DNA from: Chitinophaga sp. H8
Lineage (GTDB): Bacteria; Bacteroidota; Bacteroidia; Chitinophagales; Chitinophagaceae
Assembly (NCBI RefSeq): GCF_040567655.1
Contig: NZ_JBEXAC010000002.1
Span: forward strand, 2,692,906 to 2,756,905
DNA length: 64,000 nucleotides
Direction: 5' to 3'
This document shows, piece after piece, positions 54,516 through 63,524 of this stretch. How positions within the stretch are numbered: the first letter of the stretch is position 1; the number at the start of each line of letters is the position of its first letter. The notes under the pieces are model-generated. The model was given only the letters and a program-made list of their open reading frames with translations. It had not been told where the DNA came from and ran no database searches. The translations under genes and the position numbers were made by a program.

Positions 54516-56267
54516 ATGGAAATCATTAAGCAGTTCCTACAAAAGTTACACCTGATCGCAAACCTGTACAACAAGATCGCTACTCTGGGCACCGATAAGG
54601 TGGCTGACGTGGATCGCCAATCTGTGGTGATTGTAAACTCACTTGCCTTTATCACAGGGTCAATGGTCTTAAGCATTGGTTTGTTCTTTTACGGATTAAT
54701 TCATTCCAAAATGTTGCTGTATGGGGTTCTCTTCGAATCTTCAGCCTTTTATAGTTTGTTATACCTCAATTCCATAGGGAAACATAAGGCCGCAAAATTC
54801 GGGTTAATCGCTGTCCACAGCTTTTCTGCCGTGTACTTTGGGGCGTTACTTGGAATGGTGTTGTGCGTGGAATTGATTGCGGCATTTTTGATTGCCTTTT
54901 TATTGGGCGGCGCCTGTTTGATCTTCCCAGGAAAGAAAGAAAGGGCGATTTGCATGGGGATAGTGGCCTTTTTGATGGTCATTATTGAGGCCAATAATTA
55001 TTACCAAGTAATCCGTCCACTTGAACTTAGCCATGTTAATTTCTATTATTTTCGGTGGTTTAGCGTAGGGGGAATGCTGGTATTGCTCTCGGTGGGTATA
55101 TGGCTTATGGTCAGAAGTAATATGCTTTTGATACAAGAGATGAAAAACGCCGATGTGGCAAGGCGGAATTTCTTAAGTTCAACAAGTCATGACCTGCGCA
55201 CGCCAATGGATGCCATTTACACCGCTGCCCAGGCACTAAAGCTGCATTTGAAAGACTCACACCGTTCATTGGATTTAAATGCGATCGAAAGCGCGTTAAA
55301 AACGATCCTACCAGCCAGTATTTATTCAAAAGGTATTATCAATGACATACTAGACCTTTCAAAAATCGAAGCAGGAATCCCAGCGGAGATAAAAAAAGAA
55401 AGCTTTCATACCATTTCATGGGTTCACAACTTTATGGAAATTCTGGCGCCGCTGGCGACCCAAAAAGGCATTAAATTAACGCTGAGGGTTGACCGTATTG
55501 GTATTCCGGCATTTATTCATACTGATCGGCTAAAGTTGACAAAGCTTGTTGTTAACCTGGTGATTAATGCGATAAAGTATGCGCCCCAGGATACCGAAGT
55601 AGTGATCAGCTTAGAATATATCAATCCCATTTTTGCCATCTCGGTACATAATCACGGAATGATCCCATTAGAATTGCAACCCAGGCTTTTCGATGCCTAT
55701 GTTCGGGGAGAAAATCTGGACCAGACCGGTAATGGTCTGGGGCTGCATATTGTAGATTCGCTGATCAAAAGGCTGGATGGGAACATCAGCTTTATCAGTC
55801 GGGCGGATGTTGGGACAGAGTTTATTGTACAATTCCAGGGTATTGCCAGTGAAGGTGCCGGGCTTCGTCCTTCCGATCAGATAAAGGAAGAACGTGACAG
55901 ATCCTTTATTGGCAAAAAGATTTTGGTCATTGATGACAGTGAGACTACCCTTATCGCACTGAAGGCTTTGTATAAAGACAGCAATCTGTTGTATAATGCG
56001 GAGGATGGTTTATCGGGATTGCAGGAAGCCAAATTAATTAGGCCAGATATTATATTTCTGGATTCTAATATGCCAAAGATGAGCGGCCTACAGACATTGC
56101 AGCACATTCGTGAAGATGATAATTTGAGATCTGTACCGGTGGTTTTGGTTTCTGCCGACGCGTATAAGGAAACCAATCAGCTATACATGACCGCTGGCGC
56201 ATCGGATTTTTTAAGTAAGCCGCTTGACTTTAGCGATATTAAGTCTGTGATGTGCCGCCTTTTGTAA
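54516..56267 (+). CDS. membrane hybrid histidine kinase with receiver domain
   Basis: 583 residues. About six hydrophobic segments between residues 40 and 200 make a membrane sensor without a large periplasmic loop. Phosphoacceptor His225 is in TSHDLRTPMDAIY; the kinase ATP-binding region has NLVINAIKYAP, SVHNHGMIP and GNGLGLHIVD. A receiver domain follows (VIDDSETT, phospho-Asp516 in FLDSNMPKMSG, Ser in LVSADAY, Lys in LSKPLD). No transcription factor is adjacent and no output domain, so the signal must leave via a separate phosphotransfer protein. UbiA-family gene lies 76 bp downstream in the same direction. Confidence 0.88.
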   Translation: MEIIKQFLQKLHLIANLYNKIATLGTDKVADVDRQSVVIVNSLAFITGSMVLSIGLFFYGLIHSKMLLYGVLFESSAFYSLLYLNSIGKHKAAKFGLIAVHSFSAVYFGALLGMVLCVELIAAFLIAFLLGGACLIFPGKKERAICMGIVAFLMVIIEANNYYQVIRPLELSHVNFYYFRWFSVGGMLVLLSVGIWLMVRSNMLLIQEMKNADVARRNFLSSTSHDLRTPMDAIYTAAQALKLHLKDSHRSLDLNAIESALKTILPASIYSKGIINDILDLSKIEAGIPAEIKKESFHTISWVHNFMEILAPLATQKGIKLTLRVDRIGIPAFIHTDRLKLTKLVVNLVINAIKYAPQDTEVVISLEYINPIFAISVHNHGMIPLELQPRLFDAYVRGENLDQTGNGLGLHIVDSLIKRLDGNISFISRADVGTEFIVQFQGIASEGAGLRPSDQIKEERDRSFIGKKILVIDDSETTLIALKALYKDSNLLYNAEDGLSGLQEAKLIRPDIIFLDSNMPKMSGLQTLQHIREDDNLRSVPVVLVSADAYKETNQLYMTAGASDFLSKPLDFSDIKSVMCRLL

Positions 56268-56343
56268 ACGGCCCAGCTAGATAAGTTTACTGTTATGAGA
56301 ATGCGGCTGGATGGAGTAACTTAGGTGTACAAGCTGGGCACCT

Positions 56344-57258
56344 ATGATTTTCTATTGCCAATTGTTTGGGCATTTCACTATTCGTGAAGCCAACATTCTG
56401 TGGAGGTTTATTAAGAATGACATCAAGGATACGATTGTACCTTCGCTGATCTCATTTTTAACAGCATGGCTTTATGATGAGCATGCCTGGAAATCTTTTC
56501 CCTTAAGGCTGTTATTCTCGCTGGGCTATGCAGCTTTGTATATTTATACGTTTTGTCTTGCCAACCAGGTAAATTCTGTTGACGAGGATCAGATCAATAA
56601 GCCGGAAAGGCCCCTTCCCAGCGGCCTTGTGACCAGGAGAGAAACTGTTCAACGGATCATTGTCTATAATGTTCTCTTTCTGGCTGCCGCTTATCTGTTG
56701 CACATCTTTTGGATCAGTGTCGGTTGGCAGTTGGTCACTGCTGCATTAAACTACTGGGGATGGTCAAACCATTGGATTTCAAAAAACCATGTTTGCATGT
56801 CGGTAGGCACATTTTTGTTGTTCAGCGGGCAATGGACGATTGCTACCCCACAGGTGGCGATGAGCATGAGCAGTTATCTTTATTTTGGCTTATTAAGTCT
56901 GTGGGCTGGTTTTTCGCTGGCAATTCAGGATTTCAGGGATGAAGAGGGGGACCGAAAAATGGGAAGAAAAACGCTGACGATCTCGATGGGCAATATACGC
57001 GGACGACTTGTGATGGTTTTCCAATATCTGATCTTTTCACCTTTAATATTTACGGCGGCGATTCTGACCCAAACCTCGATTTCAGAACTTAGGCGGGCGC
57101 CGCTTGTGATGCTGATATTACTGGTTCAGCTAGCTATTCATTGGCTAATTGCCTACCGGATTTGGTTTTTTCGCAACCCCAAAGCCGATGATTTTACCTA
57201 TCATGTATTTGTCTACTTGTTTTGCGCCGCCGTACCCGTTTTGTGCTTGATCCGGTAA
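56344..57258 (+). CDS. UbiA-family prenyltransferase or cyclase with altered first Asp motif
   Basis: 304 residues, about nine membrane helices. The first Asp-rich region reads NQVNSVDEDQINKPERPLPSG (residues 74-94), where the common family form has N-D-x-x-D-x-x-x-D; here the first two acidic positions are Gln75 and Ser78 while Asp80, Glu81 and Asp82 remain, and NKPERPLPSG is retained. The second motif is QDFRDEEGDRKMGRKT (Asp196, Asp199, Asp203). The family moves prenyl groups to quinone, lipid or heme precursors, or cyclises them. Substrate unknown; no isoprenoid partner is nearby. Preceded closely by a sensor kinase. Confidence 0.8.
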   Translation: MIFYCQLFGHFTIREANILWRFIKNDIKDTIVPSLISFLTAWLYDEHAWKSFPLRLLFSLGYAALYIYTFCLANQVNSVDEDQINKPERPLPSGLVTRRETVQRIIVYNVLFLAAAYLLHIFWISVGWQLVTAALNYWGWSNHWISKNHVCMSVGTFLLFSGQWTIATPQVAMSMSSYLYFGLLSLWAGFSLAIQDFRDEEGDRKMGRKTLTISMGNIRGRLVMVFQYLIFSPLIFTAAILTQTSISELRRAPLVMLILLVQLAIHWLIAYRIWFFRNPKADDFTYHVFVYLFCAAVPVLCLIR

Positions 57259-57334
57259 TGGCTGTCAAACGGATCATGTTTAACAAAAAGCATAGCGTGA
57301 GCCTGGTTTTAGAGGCAGAACTATTTGCCACCTG

Positions 57335-57372
57335 AAAAAACAAAGAATCCACCAAATTTGACGGATTCTTTG
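57335..57372 (-). terminator. terminator of the 56-residue gene
   Basis: CAAAGAATCC (57341-57350) and GGATTCTTTG (57363-57372) form a 10-bp stem; on the minus strand it is followed by six T. It supports transcription of the small gene on the minus strand. Confidence 0.8.
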
Positions 57373-57399
57373 TGTCGGTAATACTTTGCCTGAGAGAAA

Positions 57400-57570
57400 T
57401 TATTCTTCCCAGCTATAAGCCATCCCTTCCATAAAAGGAATGATCAGTGTGAGGTCCATACCTTTGCTGACCATCATTGCGCATAAAGTAAACAACTTCG
57501 TGGCCTGGTAAGCCTGTTCGGATTTTTCTGTTCCGATTTCAAATAAGAACGTCATTTTTTGTTGATTCAT
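57400..57570 (-). CDS. 56-residue protein with its own terminator
   Basis: Reads MNQQKMTFLFEIGTEKSEQA, continuing to a LTLIIPFMEGM hydrophobic stretch and ending YSWEE. The composition looks like a real small protein: a mixed helix with hydrophobic C-terminal half and Met-rich core. A terminator sits 28 bp after the stop on the same strand. No family recognised; such small proteins can be antitoxin-like, membrane or regulatory. It is divergent from the translesion operon, with about 300 bp of control DNA between. Confidence 0.6.
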   Translation of the reverse strand: MNQQKMTFLFEIGTEKSEQAYQATKLFTLCAMMVSKGMDLTLIIPFMEGMAYSWEE

Positions 57571-57832
57571 ATGGAATTGTTTTTTATGAAATTAGAAGAT
57601 AATACACGGAGTAAAAGCCCCATTTTTACGTATAAAGCCTATATTTTTTAGGGAAAAACCCTCTTCTAAAGGGGTTTTTTCCGCTTACGAATTAGGTGAT
57701 CGACTGTTTTTGAGGTATAGAGATTCCCTCAATGTACTTAACATGTGTTACCTTTTAGAAATCAGTTGATTGCTGTTTTAGCGGTTGGTGAGCCTTCTGC
57801 ATCTTAATAAATAAGCTAAAAATGTTAGTTTA
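57571..57832. other. control region between the 56-residue gene and dinB
   Basis: Contains a hairpin (AAAAACCCT at 57654 and AAGGGGTTTTTT at 57669-57680) with T tracts on both strands, which could be an attenuator or bidirectional terminator; a GTAAAAGCCCCATTTTTAC hairpin nearby; and, at its right, the dinB operator candidate. Confidence 0.5.
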
Positions 57833-57857
57833 AATACTAAAATTATTAGTATTCTTG
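57833..57857 (+). promoter_or_regulatory. palindromic operator overlapping the dinB-dnaE promoter
   Basis: AATACTAA (57833-57840), 5 bp, TTAGTATT (57846-57853): a perfect 8-bp inverted repeat. TATTCTTG (57850-57857) is one base off the TAnnTTTG -7 box, so the right arm covers it. This is the usual placement for a repressor of an SOS-like operon; the repressor is not in the window. Confidence 0.6.
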
Positions 57858-57878
57858 CAGTCTTGAATATAGAGAGAC

Positions 57879-59039
57879 ATGACAGCGGGAGAAAGACGTA
57901 TAGCGCACTTTGATCTGGACACCTTTTTCGTATCGGTGGAGAGAAAGCATGATCGCCGTCTAAATGGCGTCCCGGTGATTGTTGGCGGGGGAACCAGGGG
58001 CGTGGTTGCCTCCTGTAGTTATGAGGCCCGTGTGTTCGGGGTACGCTCGGGCATGAGTATGAGGCAGGCGCGGGTGCTTTGTCCCGATGCTATTGTAGTC
58101 AGCGGTGACCATGAACTTTATAGCAAAGAATCCAGGCTTGTGACCCAGGTAATTGCCGATAGCGCACCACTTTATGAAAAAGCAAGCATTGATGAGTTCT
58201 ATATGGATGTTTCCGGAATGGGGACGTATTGTTCGAGTGCCAGAAAATTTCTGACGGAGTTAAAAGGAAAGATCCATCAACATACCGGACTTCCGATCAC
58301 CTATGCCCTGGCTTCCAATAAATTGGTGAGTAAAGTAGCAACCAATGAAGTTAAGCCCAATGGAAAAGCAGAGATTTTTTTTGGGGAGGAAAAAAGCTAT
58401 CTGGCACCTCTGCGGGTCGAAAAAATGCCCGGCATAGGGGAAAAGACTTCGCTGGTCTTAAAGGATTGGGGAATTAAAACCATTAAACTGCTCTCGGAAA
58501 CCCCGGTAGAGATCCTAACACATAAATTTGGAAAGGCCGGTAGTGATATGTCCCGCAAGGCCAACGGAATTGATGAGTCGCCGGTAATTCCATTTAGTGA
58601 ACAGAAAAGCATTTCCACTGAGGCAACCTATGACAATGATACCATTGACGTACAATTTCTGCGCGGACAGTTGATCCGCATGACCGAAAAAATCAGCTTT
58701 GAACTACGGCAACAGGCCAAACTGACCGGGTGCGTGACTGTTAAGATCAAATATGCAGATTTTACAACGGTAACCAAACAATGTTCTATAGGCTATACAG
58801 CATCAGATGATGTATTGATCAGCACGGCCAAAGACCTGTTTGACCGGTTATATGACAGAAGGATATTAGTCCGGCTGGTCGGTATACGCTATTCTGATCT
58901 GGTGGCCGGGCATCCTCAGATCAGTCTTTTTGAGCAAACCCAGGAAACAGTCAGGCTCTATCAAACATTGGATGAAATCAGGAAGAAATTTGGGGCAGGT
59001 GCGGTGATGCGTGCCATTGGGGTAGAAAAGAAGAAATAG
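57879..59039 (+). CDS. dinB: Y-family DNA polymerase (DinB / Pol IV type)
   Basis: 386 residues; lesion bypass synthesis. Catalytic carboxylates: Asp12 in HFDLDTFF and Asp105-Glu106 in SIDEFYMDVS. GGGTRGVVASCSYEARVFGV and SGMSMRQA form the finger, LASNKLVSKVATNEVKPNG the palm and little finger boundary, and MPGIGEKTSLVL the helix-hairpin-helix. A beta-clamp-binding pentapeptide QISLF is at 347-351. All active-site acids are kept, so it should be an active polymerase and not an inactive ImuB. Stop and next start are 2 nt apart, so it is coupled to dnaE. Confidence 0.93.
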   Translation: MTAGERRIAHFDLDTFFVSVERKHDRRLNGVPVIVGGGTRGVVASCSYEARVFGVRSGMSMRQARVLCPDAIVVSGDHELYSKESRLVTQVIADSAPLYEKASIDEFYMDVSGMGTYCSSARKFLTELKGKIHQHTGLPITYALASNKLVSKVATNEVKPNGKAEIFFGEEKSYLAPLRVEKMPGIGEKTSLVLKDWGIKTIKLLSETPVEILTHKFGKAGSDMSRKANGIDESPVIPFSEQKSISTEATYDNDTIDVQFLRGQLIRMTEKISFELRQQAKLTGCVTVKIKYADFTTVTKQCSIGYTASDDVLISTAKDLFDRLYDRRILVRLVGIRYSDLVAGHPQISLFEQTQETVRLYQTLDEIRKKFGAGAVMRAIGVEKKK

Positions 59040-59041
59040 CC

Positions 59042-61972
59042 ATGTACCTGAATTGCAAAACATATTTTTCATATCGCTGGGGCACCTTCAGTACCTCCCA
59101 GTTGGTCGAGGCTGCCGGGCAGGCGGGGGCCACTTCACTGGCTTTAACCAATATCAATAATACAAGTGACATCTGGAGCTTTGTAAAGCTGGCACAACAG
59201 GCAGGGATAAAACCAGTCGCGGGCGTTGAATTTCGCAACCAGGATAAACTGTGTTACGTGATGCTGGCTAAAAATAATGAAGGCTTTGCGAAGATCAACC
59301 GGTTTTTATCTCAGCATTTGGTAAATAAACAAGCATTTCCTGACCTCCCTGAAATGGACCAGGACGTGTATATCATCTATCCCTTTGCTCATGGTTTGCC
59401 GGATCACCTTGAGGCTAATGCTTTCATTGGCATACAGGCCACTGAAATTAATAAGCTCTTTGGGGTGGACATGAAACGATATGGTCAGAAGATGGTGATT
59501 CTTCAACCGGTCACCTTTCAAAATAAAACCTATTATGAATTGCACCAATTCTTAAGGGCTATTGATAAGAATGAAATCATCAGCAAACTTCAACCGGGGG
59601 ATATCGCCGGTAAGCACGAATTTTTTGTGGCCGCGGGCCGTCTGATTGCAGCATTTAAAGACTACCCGCTATTGGTGAGCAATACCTTTCAATTGTTGGA
59701 TGCGTGCAGTATTCAGATGGATTTTAAAATAGATAAGAACAAGAAAATTTTTACCGCTAGTAAAGAAGATGATTATGAGCTGTTGGTGAAATTGACCTAT
59801 GAAGGAATGGAAAAGCGGTATGGGAAGAACAATGTGAAGGCTGGTTTGAGGGTTGCCCAGGAATTGAAAGTGATCTCGGATCTTAATTTTGTCACCTATT
59901 TTCTGATTGCCCAAAATATCGTTCAGGAGGCCAGTTATCGTGGATACTATCATGTCGGCAGGGGGAGCGGCGCTAATTCTATTGTGGCTTATTGTTTGCG
60001 GATTACAGATGTGGACCCGATTGAACTGGATCTATATTTTGAACGGTTTCTCAACAGCAGCCGAACCTCCCCGCCAGATTTTGACTTGGATTTTTCCTGG
60101 CAGGACAGAGATGATATGATTGATTATGTGTTCAAGCGTTATGGGAAGGAGCATGTAGCACTGTTGGGGATGTTTTCTACTTTTCAGGGTAGTTCTGCAA
60201 TAAGGGAATTGGGAAAAGTATTGGGGCTTCCTAAAATGGAAATTGACGGGTTGGTTGAAGGACAATTTCATTCGGGGGACAAAAACCATGAGAAGATCAA
60301 AATGCTCGCCCCTTTAATGCTGGACTTTCCAAATCATCTTTCGATTCACCCTGGGGGGATGCTCATCTGTGAAGAGCCGATTTTCGGGTACACCGCGCTG
60401 GATCTACCACCAAAGGGCTTTCGGATTACGCAGATAGATATGGTTGTTGCCGAAGATATCGGCTTGTATAAATTTGATATTCTCTCTCAGCGGGGGTTAG
60501 GACATATCCGTGAGGCTATTGATATTGTCAAACAAACCAGGGGCATTGACGTGGACATTCATGCAATAGAGAAATTTAAAAAAGATCCCAAACTGGCAGA
60601 GAATATCAGATCAGGCAATACGATCGGGTGTTTCTATATTGAATCTCCTGCCATGCGGCAATTGCTAAAAAAACTGCGCTGTGAGGATTATTTACGTCTG
60701 GTGGCCGCGAGTTCTATTATCCGTCCGGGAGTTGGGCAATCTGGAATGATGCAGCAATATATCTACCGGTTCAACAATCCAGGAAAATTTGAATACCTGC
60801 ACCCGGTGATGGAAGAGTTGTTACAGGAAACCTATGGGATCATGGTCTATCAGGAAGATGTGATCAAAGTATGTATTCATTTTGCAGGCATGAGTGGTGA
60901 AGATGCTGACATTTTGCGAAGAGGAATGTCAGGTAAATTCAGGTCAAAGCAAGAGATGGAACGTGTGTCGGAGAGCTTTCACCAGGGTGCGAGGTCTTTA
61001 TGCAGGCCGGAGCCGATCATCACTGAGGTGTGGCGTCAAATCTCCAGCTTTGCGGGGTATTCTTTTAGTAAAGCGCATTCGGCAAGTTATGCGGTGGAAA
61101 GCTATCAGAGTTTATTCTTAAAATCATACTACCCGGTAGAATTTATGGTCGCTGTCATTAACAATTTTGGTGGTTTTTATTCCCGCGAACTGTATTTTCA
61201 TGAACTCGCCAAAACAGGAGTCAAGGTTCATGGGCCTTGTATAAACCATTCGGTACACCTGACCAGTATTGTGCGCGGAGAAGTGTATGTTGGATTTATC
61301 CATGTGAAGGGACTGGAAAAAAAGACCATAGATTCCTTGCTTGATAACCGGGCAAAGAATGGTAGATATATAGACCTACAGGATTTTGTAGACCGTACGC
61401 ACATTACTGAAGAACAGTTGTACTTGCTGGTCAAAGTGGGTGGGCTGGGCTTTACAGGTATTCCAAAAAGGGAACTTTTAATTCAGGGAAGTTTTGTTTG
61501 CCGTCCAGTTGATAAGCGTTTTAGCGGCATGGACAATCTTTTCGGGGAACAGAAAAAGACCTTTAAGTTGCCGTCTTTAGAACAAACCATGATCGAAGAC
61601 CGTATCCAGGAACTGGAGATATTGGAATTTCCACTAGGCAATATCTTTGAGATCGTGGATGCTGACGTAAAGCAATTTCCATTGGCTCGGGACCTTGAAG
61701 GCCATATCAATCAGCAGGTGACCTGCCTGGGCTATTTGATCTGTACAAAATATGCAGTAACTAAAAAAGACAAGCGAACAATGAAATTCGGGAGTTGGTT
61801 GGACGCTTCCGGGGCCTGGTTGGATACGGTTCACTTTCCAGACAGCAATGCGATGTATCCATTTAAGGGCCGTGGTTTTTATCAATTTACGGGCAAAGTG
61901 GTTATGGAATTTGGGGTGATCACAATTGTCGTGGAAACTATGCAAAAGATAGGCATCAAGTCGGTAGATTAA
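59042..61972 (+). CDS. second DNA polymerase III alpha subunit (error-prone DnaE type), PHP inactive
   Basis: 976 residues, clearly shorter than the replicative DnaE (about 1160). Catalytic acids are in PPDFDLDFSWQDRDDM (Asp346, 348, 350) and YKFDILSQRG (Asp479). The PHP N-terminus MYLNCKTYFSYRWGTFS lacks the metal-binding HxH of replicative DnaE (positions filled by Asn/Lys), so the proofreading-related PHP site is probably dead. A beta-clamp-like MDNLF is at 830-834 and a C-terminal OB-like domain ends the protein. Known relatives act in mutasomes with a Y-family partner. The call to translesion duty is inference from pairing with dinB. Confidence 0.88.
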   Translation: MYLNCKTYFSYRWGTFSTSQLVEAAGQAGATSLALTNINNTSDIWSFVKLAQQAGIKPVAGVEFRNQDKLCYVMLAKNNEGFAKINRFLSQHLVNKQAFPDLPEMDQDVYIIYPFAHGLPDHLEANAFIGIQATEINKLFGVDMKRYGQKMVILQPVTFQNKTYYELHQFLRAIDKNEIISKLQPGDIAGKHEFFVAAGRLIAAFKDYPLLVSNTFQLLDACSIQMDFKIDKNKKIFTASKEDDYELLVKLTYEGMEKRYGKNNVKAGLRVAQELKVISDLNFVTYFLIAQNIVQEASYRGYYHVGRGSGANSIVAYCLRITDVDPIELDLYFERFLNSSRTSPPDFDLDFSWQDRDDMIDYVFKRYGKEHVALLGMFSTFQGSSAIRELGKVLGLPKMEIDGLVEGQFHSGDKNHEKIKMLAPLMLDFPNHLSIHPGGMLICEEPIFGYTALDLPPKGFRITQIDMVVAEDIGLYKFDILSQRGLGHIREAIDIVKQTRGIDVDIHAIEKFKKDPKLAENIRSGNTIGCFYIESPAMRQLLKKLRCEDYLRLVAASSIIRPGVGQSGMMQQYIYRFNNPGKFEYLHPVMEELLQETYGIMVYQEDVIKVCIHFAGMSGEDADILRRGMSGKFRSKQEMERVSESFHQGARSLCRPEPIITEVWRQISSFAGYSFSKAHSASYAVESYQSLFLKSYYPVEFMVAVINNFGGFYSRELYFHELAKTGVKVHGPCINHSVHLTSIVRGEVYVGFIHVKGLEKKTIDSLLDNRAKNGRYIDLQDFVDRTHITEEQLYLLVKVGGLGFTGIPKRELLIQGSFVCRPVDKRFSGMDNLFGEQKKTFKLPSLEQTMIEDRIQELEILEFPLGNIFEIVDADVKQFPLARDLEGHINQQVTCLGYLICTKYAVTKKDKRTMKFGSWLDASGAWLDTVHFPDSNAMYPFKGRGFYQFTGKVVMEFGVITIVVETMQKIGIKSVD

Positions 61973-62164
61973 TTAGTTGGACAAATGTTATTCATTTGTT
62001 ATTCAAAAAAATCGGGGGCCAGGTTAACGGAACAAGCGTACCTGGAGTACTAAATTGAATATTACTTGGCAAACGTTGAGGCGGACCAAAGATTCGCAAG
62101 GGGACCTATTTACTATGCCTAAGTGAAGGAATTTAATTTGATCTGTACTATTTAACTCCTAAGA

Positions 62165-63508
62165 ATGAATAGGATTATGTTATGGGCATTGATGCTGTGG
62201 AGCATTAATGCCCCGGCCAGGCAGTATATACACAATTCGACCAGTCTGTATTTGCAAACCGATAAACACATTTATACTCCTTCAGAAAGGGTATGGTTTA
62301 CAGGCTACATGCTTAACCTGGATACAAGTGTTGACTATCATACCATGTATGTTTCGTTGCTTGATCCGATCGCTCACAAACCTGTTTTGCTGGAGAAATT
62401 CATTTTAAGTTCCGGGGTTTGTTATGGTATGCTGGACCTTCCCGATAGCTTGCGCAGTGGGGATTATCCGCTAATTGCATTCACTAATAATTATCTTTTG
62501 GACAGCATTGAGCAGGAATTTCACCAGTGGGTTTCCGTGCGGCGTCCTGGGGAGCGTCCGTTTATACCGTCCCATGTAGAGGGCTTTAAAAGCCCTGCGA
62601 CTCAGCAGAAGATTGACGAATGTAAACCCATTGTGAGCCTGAGCGCAGATTCCTCGGAATATCACCAGCGCAGCCAGACGAAGTGGGCGGTACAAATAAA
62701 GGACCAGGATGGAAAGGCTGTGCGGGGTACTTTTACCGTATCCTGTGTGTTAAGTAACAGGCTCCGTGAAAACAGTAATTGGAATATCCGAAGGTTCTAT
62801 TATATAGACCAGCACACCTTTGCAAATCAGCAGCAGATCAATACCGGGCCACATGATGTATATCCGGTTAGCGGGTATGTTTTAAGGGGTAAAAAAGAAA
62901 GCGGGAAGGCTATTCCGATGCTGCTGATGACCAGCAGCAATGCAGTTCCATTTCAAACCAGCAAAAAGGGGACCTTTAAACTGAAGGCGGATCAAGTGAT
63001 TGCTCCCTGGAATACAGATGCCTATTTAAGTATTGCCAAAGGAAACAACAGCATGAATTTTAGGATCGTTGTCTGGGACGATCAGCAGCGGATTGTGAAC
63101 AAGCTGGCACTGGTGGATTACCCATATAGCCAGGAAATGGTTGTAGACAGTTTAGTTTTTACAGCTAAGGAACTGGAAAATATCGGCACGCTTTTGCATC
63201 AGGGTGATACTTCCCGGCCACCTGCAAATTTACCTGTATCTGCATCTACTGAGCAGGAATATTTAAAAAAGATTAAACCGGCGTACCTACCTGTAGCCTT
63301 CCCAGTGGCGGATTATTCTACCGATACGATTGCTGGTTTGAATATCGGCACAACTTTATACTGGAATTACCAACTCACCACAGATGAACAGGGCAAGGCA
63401 GAATTCAGTTTTTATACCGGCGATCTCCCAGGAGACTATACCTGTTTCATTCAGGGGTTAACCACCCTTGATTATTTTGTTTCAAAGACTGAATTCCATA
63501 TTAAATAA
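62165..63508 (+). CDS. secreted MG2-domain (macroglobulin-like) protein
   Basis: 447 residues. Signal MNRIMLWALMLWSINAPARQ, then an MG2-like domain starting SLYLQTDKHIYTPSERVWFTGYM (quoted in parts: LYLQTDKHIYTPSERVWF), the usual Bacteroidota extracytoplasmic module akin to alpha-2-macroglobulin bait-neighbouring domains. Middle and C-terminal beta domains follow (VSGYVLRGKKESGKAIPMLL; LPGDYTCFIQGLT). No thioester motif is seen. Probably outer-membrane associated, perhaps tied to TonB systems; function unknown. Gap of 192 bp after the polymerase gene, so possibly a separate transcript. Confidence 0.75.
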   Translation: MNRIMLWALMLWSINAPARQYIHNSTSLYLQTDKHIYTPSERVWFTGYMLNLDTSVDYHTMYVSLLDPIAHKPVLLEKFILSSGVCYGMLDLPDSLRSGDYPLIAFTNNYLLDSIEQEFHQWVSVRRPGERPFIPSHVEGFKSPATQQKIDECKPIVSLSADSSEYHQRSQTKWAVQIKDQDGKAVRGTFTVSCVLSNRLRENSNWNIRRFYYIDQHTFANQQQINTGPHDVYPVSGYVLRGKKESGKAIPMLLMTSSNAVPFQTSKKGTFKLKADQVIAPWNTDAYLSIAKGNNSMNFRIVVWDDQQRIVNKLALVDYPYSQEMVVDSLVFTAKELENIGTLLHQGDTSRPPANLPVSASTEQEYLKKIKPAYLPVAFPVADYSTDTIAGLNIGTTLYWNYQLTTDEQGKAEFSFYTGDLPGDYTCFIQGLTTLDYFVSKTEFHIK

Positions 63509-63524
63509 GCTGTAAATATTACTT

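Noticed and set aside
54516..56267. Asn instead of Asp in the kinase G1 box (SVHNHG)
   Set aside because: Asn at this place is frequent in histidine kinase ATPase domains, so it does not show that the kinase is dead.
61981..61999. ACAAATG-TTATT-CATTTGT after the second DnaE gene as terminator
   Set aside because: Only 7 AT-rich pairs and no T tract; too weak to claim.
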